From an uncultured Oscillospiraceae bacterium (GTDB lineage: Bacteria > Bacillota > Clostridia > Oscillospirales > Acutalibacteraceae): DNA of 8,409 bases. The translations under genes and the position numbers were made by a program. The notes beneath the pieces are model-generated. The model was not told where the DNA came from, did no database searches, and saw only the letters and a program-made list of their open reading frames with translations. Shown piece after piece: positions 5,161 through 8,409 of this stretch. The stretch covers positions 1-8,409 of the forward strand of contig URDW01000095.1 of the NCBI GenBank assembly GCA_900546735.1, given 5' to 3'. The stretch's first letter is position 1, and each line of letters begins with the position of its first letter.

Positions 5161-7275
5161 TTACTCATTATTTTTCAGTTTGGCCACGATCACGCTCATG
5201 TCGTCCGTACGCACGCCCTCGCGCCGTTTCAGCGCATTGGCCACGATGGCCTCGGCCGTTTGCTGGCAGCTGCCTTTTTGCGCATACTCCAAGTAATAAT
5301 CGAGCCAGTCCGTACCGTCCGGGCAAACGCCGTCGCTGAGCAGAACGACCGTGTCGCCGGGCCCCAGCACCGCCGTGCGCTTGGCAAACTCAATGCCCTT
5401 TAAAATGCCGGCCGGCATGGACGACAGCTCCACCTTCTGCACGCTGCTGTTTTTTACAATGTAGGAGACGACGGCGCCGGCCTTGTAAAACTCGCACCGG
5501 CCGGTGAACAAGTCGATGCTTGCAATGTCGAGCGTGGCCAGGCTTTCCTCGTTCGATTTGACCAGCAGCGCCGAATTGACGACGCGCAGCGACGCATCGA
5601 ACCCGAAGCCGGCGGACAAAAGCTTGGAAAGCAGGCCGCTGGCCATGGCGCCGTCCAGCGCCGCACGGCCGCCGGTGCCCATGCCATCGCTCAAAATCAG
5701 AACTTCGTGCCCGCGGGCATCGTTGATGAGCTTGATGGTGTCGCCGCACAGGCCGCCCGAAGCGCTGTGCTGGGAAAAGCCGATCTCCATTTTATAGTTC
5801 GGGCGCTGTGAATAGACGATCAGGCGCTCACGGCCGGAGGCGAGGATGCGCCCGTTTTCAAACGACTTGCGGCAGATCTTTTCGATTTCTTCCCGGATGC
5901 GCGGGTGTGCGACCCGGCTTTCCCGTGCGCTCGTCTGGATCTCCACACGGCTGCGCGAATACTTGTCCGTAATAACGCTGATGCTCTGCACCGTGATCTC
6001 ATTCGCGAGCAGCATGGAGCGGATCTTGCCGGCCAGGTAGCTGTCAAAAGTCTCTGCGTCGTCAAATTCCGACGACAGATCCATCAGCATGTCCGCAATG
6101 CAGTCGAACTGTTCCGAAGCGACCAGACGGATCTGGCTGGTCTTTTCCTCGATCAGCTCTTTTGCGATCAGCTCGCGCGAAGAAAGCGCGGCATTTTCCT
6201 GCTGCGCCTCGCTTCGGGCAATGTCGCGTATTTTTTCCGACACATGCTCAACGCTCTGCGAGACGGACGCCATGGCAGAAGAGGCGAACCGCAGCTTGAC
6301 GACAAGGCTTTGGCGCAGCGAGCCCTCCGGCAAGATCTCGTCGCCCGACAGGAAGTTTTCGATTTTATCGCAAAGCGAAACGGGAAGCAGCAAAAAGAAG
6401 ATGACGCCGATGATGGCCTCCACACCCGGCGCGTAATAGCCGCCGGCCGCCACAGAAAAGAAAAGCATGGAGAGCACATAGGCAAACACACTGAAAAACA
6501 CGCCGAACTGCAAAAAAATACTGCACACCATAGCGGAAAAGCCGTAGGCGCCGACCAGGAAAATCATATTTTCCCCGGACAAGCCAAGCGAAAAGCCGAA
6601 CGAAAGCGCCAAGATGAGCGCCCATTTTAAGCTGCCGTAGCGCACGGCGCAGACGATCAAAAGCGATGCAAGAATACCGGACAGCGTAACAGAGTACAGG
6701 CTCAGCCGCGCAAGACCGCCGAGCGCAAACGCGAAACTGACGACACTGCAGCACAAATCGACCAGCGTCATGGAAGCCACGCGCACGCCGCGGCGGTACG
6801 CCTCTAAGGCACGGTACAGAAAAAATGCCGCCGCGCCGGCCAAAAAGCTTTCTGCAGCAAGCACGGCGTATGTACTGACGGCGGCCGAATTGGAAAACGC
6901 AAACACAAGGCCTGTGGCCAGAACAGACACAAACGAAATGCCGACCGAAAACGGCAGCGCGTTTTTCACAAATGCCGAACGCAGCGCAAACGCGCCGATG
7001 GCTGAAATCAGCGTAGCGGCCGTATAGCGCAGAAAAAGGTCGCGTGAACCCGACAGGGCATAGCCGGCCGCGGCGCCGAGCGATGCGAACAAAAAGTCCG
7101 CCCCGCGGCAGACGCTGACAAAAGCCACGGCAAACGGCGAGCAGCTGCCCATGACCGTGCCGGACGCAAAAAGCAGCCCCAGCAAAAAATAAGCGCCTTT
7201 TTCTGCAACGGGCCGCAGTACTTTTGACTTTTTCCCCTTTTCCATCACCAAAAATGTTTTGACGCGCGTCTTCAT
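5161..7275 (-). CDS. spoIIE: Stage II sporulation protein E, membrane PP2C-type phosphatase
   Basis: 704-residue protein. Residues about 28-305 form a polytopic membrane domain of roughly ten hydrophobic segments, about 310-500 a cytoplasmic linker region rich in helix and charge, and about 500-700 the PPM/PP2C phosphatase domain. Metal-ligand motifs are CGD (510-512), LSDGMGTG (528-535), LLSDG (645-649) and RTDDMSVIV (689-697). In Bacillus subtilis SpoIIE dephosphorylates SpoIIAA and so releases sigma-F in the forespore, and it also localises to the polar septum through FtsZ. The same sigma-F role is expected here. It is shorter than the B. subtilis protein (827 residues), mainly in the membrane and linker parts. 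The ATG at 7273-7275 has AAGGA nine bases upstream; the in-frame ATG ten codons later lacks such a site. The gene stands alone, without the tilS-hpt-ftsH neighbours often found downstream of spoIIE. Confidence 0.96.
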   Translation of the reverse strand: MKTRVKTFLVMEKGKKSKVLRPVAEKGAYFLLGLLFASGTVMGSCSPFAVAFVSVCRGADFLFASLGAAAGYALSGSRDLFLRYTAATLISAIGAFALRSAFVKNALPFSVGISFVSVLATGLVFAFSNSAAVSTYAVLAAESFLAGAAAFFLYRALEAYRRGVRVASMTLVDLCCSVVSFAFALGGLARLSLYSVTLSGILASLLIVCAVRYGSLKWALILALSFGFSLGLSGENMIFLVGAYGFSAMVCSIFLQFGVFFSVFAYVLSMLFFSVAAGGYYAPGVEAIIGVIFFLLLPVSLCDKIENFLSGDEILPEGSLRQSLVVKLRFASSAMASVSQSVEHVSEKIRDIARSEAQQENAALSSRELIAKELIEEKTSQIRLVASEQFDCIADMLMDLSSEFDDAETFDSYLAGKIRSMLLANEITVQSISVITDKYSRSRVEIQTSARESRVAHPRIREEIEKICRKSFENGRILASGRERLIVYSQRPNYKMEIGFSQHSASGGLCGDTIKLINDARGHEVLILSDGMGTGGRAALDGAMASGLLSKLLSAGFGFDASLRVVNSALLVKSNEESLATLDIASIDLFTGRCEFYKAGAVVSYIVKNSSVQKVELSSMPAGILKGIEFAKRTAVLGPGDTVVLLSDGVCPDGTDWLDYYLEYAQKGSCQQTAEAIVANALKRREGVRTDDMSVIVAKLKNNE

Positions 7276-7305
7276 TGGACCCCATCCTTTTTTGGTGTGG
7301 ACATC

Positions 7306-7339
7306 ATTTTAGCACGCACGCCGGGCATAAATTGTCAAA
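7306..7339 (-). promoter_or_regulatory. spoIIE promoter with 21-bp spacer and overlapping 0A-box-like site
   Basis: Read on the minus strand, a perfect TTGACA (plus-strand 7333-7338) is followed after exactly 21 bp by TAAAAT (7306-7311); no better -35 exists at 17 bp. On the plus strand ATTGTCAAA (7331-7339) matches the 0A-box form TTTGTCRAA at eight of nine positions and overlaps the -35. In B. subtilis, spoIIE and spoIIG have near-consensus sigma-A hexamers spaced 21-22 bp apart and are activated by Spo0A~P, so this arrangement fits Spo0A control. Transcription would start about 20-25 bases upstream of the start codon. Confidence 0.75.
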
Positions 7340-7347
7340 AAGCCGCG

Positions 7348-7382
7348 CAAAAAAACAGACGCCGCAAAAATGCAGCGCCTGT
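7348..7382 (-). terminator. Intrinsic terminator downstream of nadC
   Basis: On the minus strand ACAGGCGCTGCA (plus 7371-7382) pairs with TGCGGCGTCTGT (plus 7355-7366) around a T4 loop. All twelve positions pair if two G-U wobbles are allowed, and a run of seven T (plus 7348-7354) follows. Read on the plus strand the wobble positions become A-C mismatches, so it works only for the nadC direction. It begins about nine bases after the nadC stop and insulates nadC from the spoIIE promoter. Confidence 0.87.
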
Positions 7383-7390
7383 TTTCGCAC

Positions 7391-8248
7391 TTATTCTACC
7401 GGTTTCAGGTTTTTCAGACTGATGTCAAGGATCGGCGCAGAGTGTGTGAGCGCGCCGCTCGAAACGTAGTTGACCCCGATGGCCGCGATCTCGGCCAAAC
7501 GCTCCAGCGTGACATTGCCCGAGCACTCCGTCTCGGCACGCGTGCCGATCATTTCGACCGCCTTTTTCATGGTGGCGTTGTCCATGTTGTCGAGCATGAT
7601 GATGTCGGCGCCGGCGTCCAGCGCCTGCTGCACCTGGTCAAGCGTTTCCGTCTCCACCTCGACCTTGCGCACGAACGGCGCGTAGGCGCGCGCCGCCTCG
7701 ACCGCTTTCTGCACAGAACCGGCCGCGCCGATGTGGTTGTCTTTGAGCAGCACGCCGTCGGAAAGGTTGTAGCGGTGGTTCATGGCGCCGCCGACCTTAA
7801 CGGCGTATTTTTCAAACGGGCGCATGTTCGGCGTGGTCTTGCGCGTGTCGAGCAAAACGGTATCCGTACCCGCCAGCGCCTGCACATAGCGGCGCGTGAT
7901 GGTGGCGATGCCGCTCATGCGCTGCAGGTAATTGAGCGCCGTGCGCTCGCCCGACAGCAGCACGCGGATGTCGCCGTGCAGTTCGCCGAGCAGCTGGCCG
8001 GGCTCGACCGCCGCGCCCTCCTCGGCAAAAAACTGCACCTGCACATTTTCATCGAGCAGTTCAAACGTACGCTTAAAAACGTCCAGACCGCAAAGCACGC
8101 CCGTGTCCTTGCAGATCAGTTGCGCCGTGCCCATTTTGGGCTGCGGCATGACCGCGTTTGTGGACACGTCTTCGCTTGTAATATCCTCTTTCAGCGTATG
8201 CAGGATGTAATCATCCATCACAAGCTTCATCGTTACACCATTTATCAT
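7391..8248 (-). CDS. nadC: Nicotinate-nucleotide pyrophosphorylase (quinolinate phosphoribosyltransferase)
   Basis: 285-residue enzyme converting quinolinate and PRPP to nicotinate mononucleotide, CO2 and pyrophosphate in cytoplasmic de novo NAD synthesis. The N-terminal open sandwich (about 15-105) and the C-terminal barrel are complete. Motifs are SGERTALNYLQRMSGIAT (99-116), DTRKTTPNMRPFEKYAV (134-150), GGAMNHRYNLSDGVLLKDNH (153-172), VEVETETLDQ (196-205), ADIIMLDNM (214-222) and the phosphate-binding ECSGN (241-245) plus SSGALTHS (263-270). Length is normal. The start is uncertain: ATG 8248 has AGGGAGG upstream at a long spacing of about 12 bases, while Met7 (8230) gives a more typical N-terminus (MKLVMDDYILHTLKED) but no clear ribosome binding site. 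Either start overlaps the preceding ORF, suggesting translational coupling. No nadA or recognisable nadB is visible in the window. Confidence 0.96.
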   Translation of the reverse strand: MINGVTMKLVMDDYILHTLKEDITSEDVSTNAVMPQPKMGTAQLICKDTGVLCGLDVFKRTFELLDENVQVQFFAEEGAAVEPGQLLGELHGDIRVLLSGERTALNYLQRMSGIATITRRYVQALAGTDTVLLDTRKTTPNMRPFEKYAVKVGGAMNHRYNLSDGVLLKDNHIGAAGSVQKAVEAARAYAPFVRKVEVETETLDQVQQALDAGADIIMLDNMDNATMKKAVEMIGTRAETECSGNVTLERLAEIAAIGVNYVSSGALTHSAPILDISLKNLKPVE

Positions 8249-8408
8249 AAAACTGCGGATCCTCCCTTTTGATTTCCTCCATGATCATGGTTTTATATTG
8301 CTTTTCAAGCTCTTCCTTCGGCGGGTAGGCCGACAGATCGAGATGCGGCACATAGCTGCCCTCTACCGGCAGCGCCCCCGCGATCCAGTCGGCTGCGCGC
8401 TTGGAGAA
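8211..8408 (-). CDS. 3' end of an unidentified gene upstream of nadC (partial)
   Basis: An open frame enters from the right edge and ends at TGA (8211-8213), giving 65 residues beginning FSKRAADWIAGALPVEG and including PHLDLSAYPPKEELEKQYK and EEIKREDPQFYDKW, then CNDEACDG. Composition is soluble, charged and helix-like, and codon choice resembles the neighbouring genes, so it is probably coding. It overlaps nadC by 38 bases (20 if nadC starts at Met7), the pattern of an operon with coupled translation. By position it could be nadB or another NAD-pathway gene, but I do not recognise the L-aspartate oxidase or quinolinate synthase C-terminus in it. No family is assigned. Confidence 0.6.
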   Translation of the reverse strand, partial: FSKRAADWIAGALPVEGSYVPHLDLSAYPPKEELEKQYKTMIMEEIKREDPQFYDKWCNDEACDG

Positions 8409-8409
8409 C

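Noticed and set aside
5106..5339. 77-codon plus-strand frame after the flavoprotein gene
   Set aside because: It translates the terminator hairpin and the antisense of the spoIIE 3' end, has an Arg/Pro-rich composition and no ribosome binding site.
6365..7285. 306-codon minus-strand frame within spoIIE in another frame
   Set aside because: Rich in Arg, Cys and Gly without motifs; the overlapping frame encodes the SpoIIE membrane domain with the expected hydrophobic pattern.
7370..8272. 300-codon open frame on the plus strand, longer than nadC itself
   Set aside because: It covers nadC and the nadC terminator, is rich in Arg, His and Ala with no known motifs, and has no ribosome binding site. 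NadC motifs on the other strand are decisive.
1..8409. Possible novel multi-gene defence, mobile or biosynthetic system
   Set aside because: All complete genes belong to known families with intact motifs. I found no repeat array, integrase, transposase, toxin-antitoxin pair or unexplained gene cassette.

Overview
The window looks like one end of a metagenome or isolate-assembly contig from an endospore-forming, moderately GC-rich member of the Firmicutes (Clostridia, plausibly an Oscillospiraceae/Ruminococcaceae-type gut organism). The evidence is a recognisable spoIIE, strong AGGAGG-type ribosome binding sites, sigma-A-like promoters, and gene families (GH20 hexosaminidase, Fn3-polysaccharide deacetylase, NimA-like flavoprotein, anchored metallophosphoesterase) common in gut Clostridia. 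Genus-level placement is inference only.

Layout. Bases 1-40 are not genomic: they are an Illumina Nextera Read-1 adapter preceded by what looks like seven bases of an i5 index. Genomic DNA starts at about 41 inside or at the start of a GH20 beta-N-acetylhexosaminidase gene (+, to 1496). A bidirectional hairpin terminator (about 1501-1548) separates it from a convergent, membrane-anchored metallophosphoesterase gene (-, 1591-3087). A 243-bp divergent intergenic region (3088-3330) carries promoters for both sides, two overlapping AT-rich palindromes and repeated TTGGCA/TGCCAA half-sites. To its right lies a two-gene operon (+): a membrane-anchored polysaccharide (peptidoglycan) deacetylase with two Fn3-like domains (3331-4635) and a small NimA/PNPOx-like flavoprotein (4648-5103), ended by a very strong hairpin at 5115-5146.

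The right part is all on the minus strand: spoIIE (5161-7275), the sporulation membrane phosphatase; its promoter region, with a TTGACA/TAAAAT pair 21 bp apart and an overlapping 0A-box-like sequence; a terminator; nadC (7391-8248, quinolinate phosphoribosyltransferase); and the 3' end of an unidentified ORF (8211-8408) that overlaps the start of nadC and is probably the preceding gene of the same operon.

How the genes fit together. The left half encodes glycan- and envelope-directed enzymes (hexosaminidase, deacetylase, surface metallophosphoesterase), the right half a sporulation checkpoint phosphatase and the last step of de novo NAD precursor synthesis. I see no mobile element, CRISPR array, tRNA, rRNA or defence system, and no evidence of an undescribed multi-gene system. 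The points most worth a second look are the adapter contamination, which creates a false protein N-terminus, the Spo0A-type promoter architecture of spoIIE, and the palindrome-rich divergent control region.
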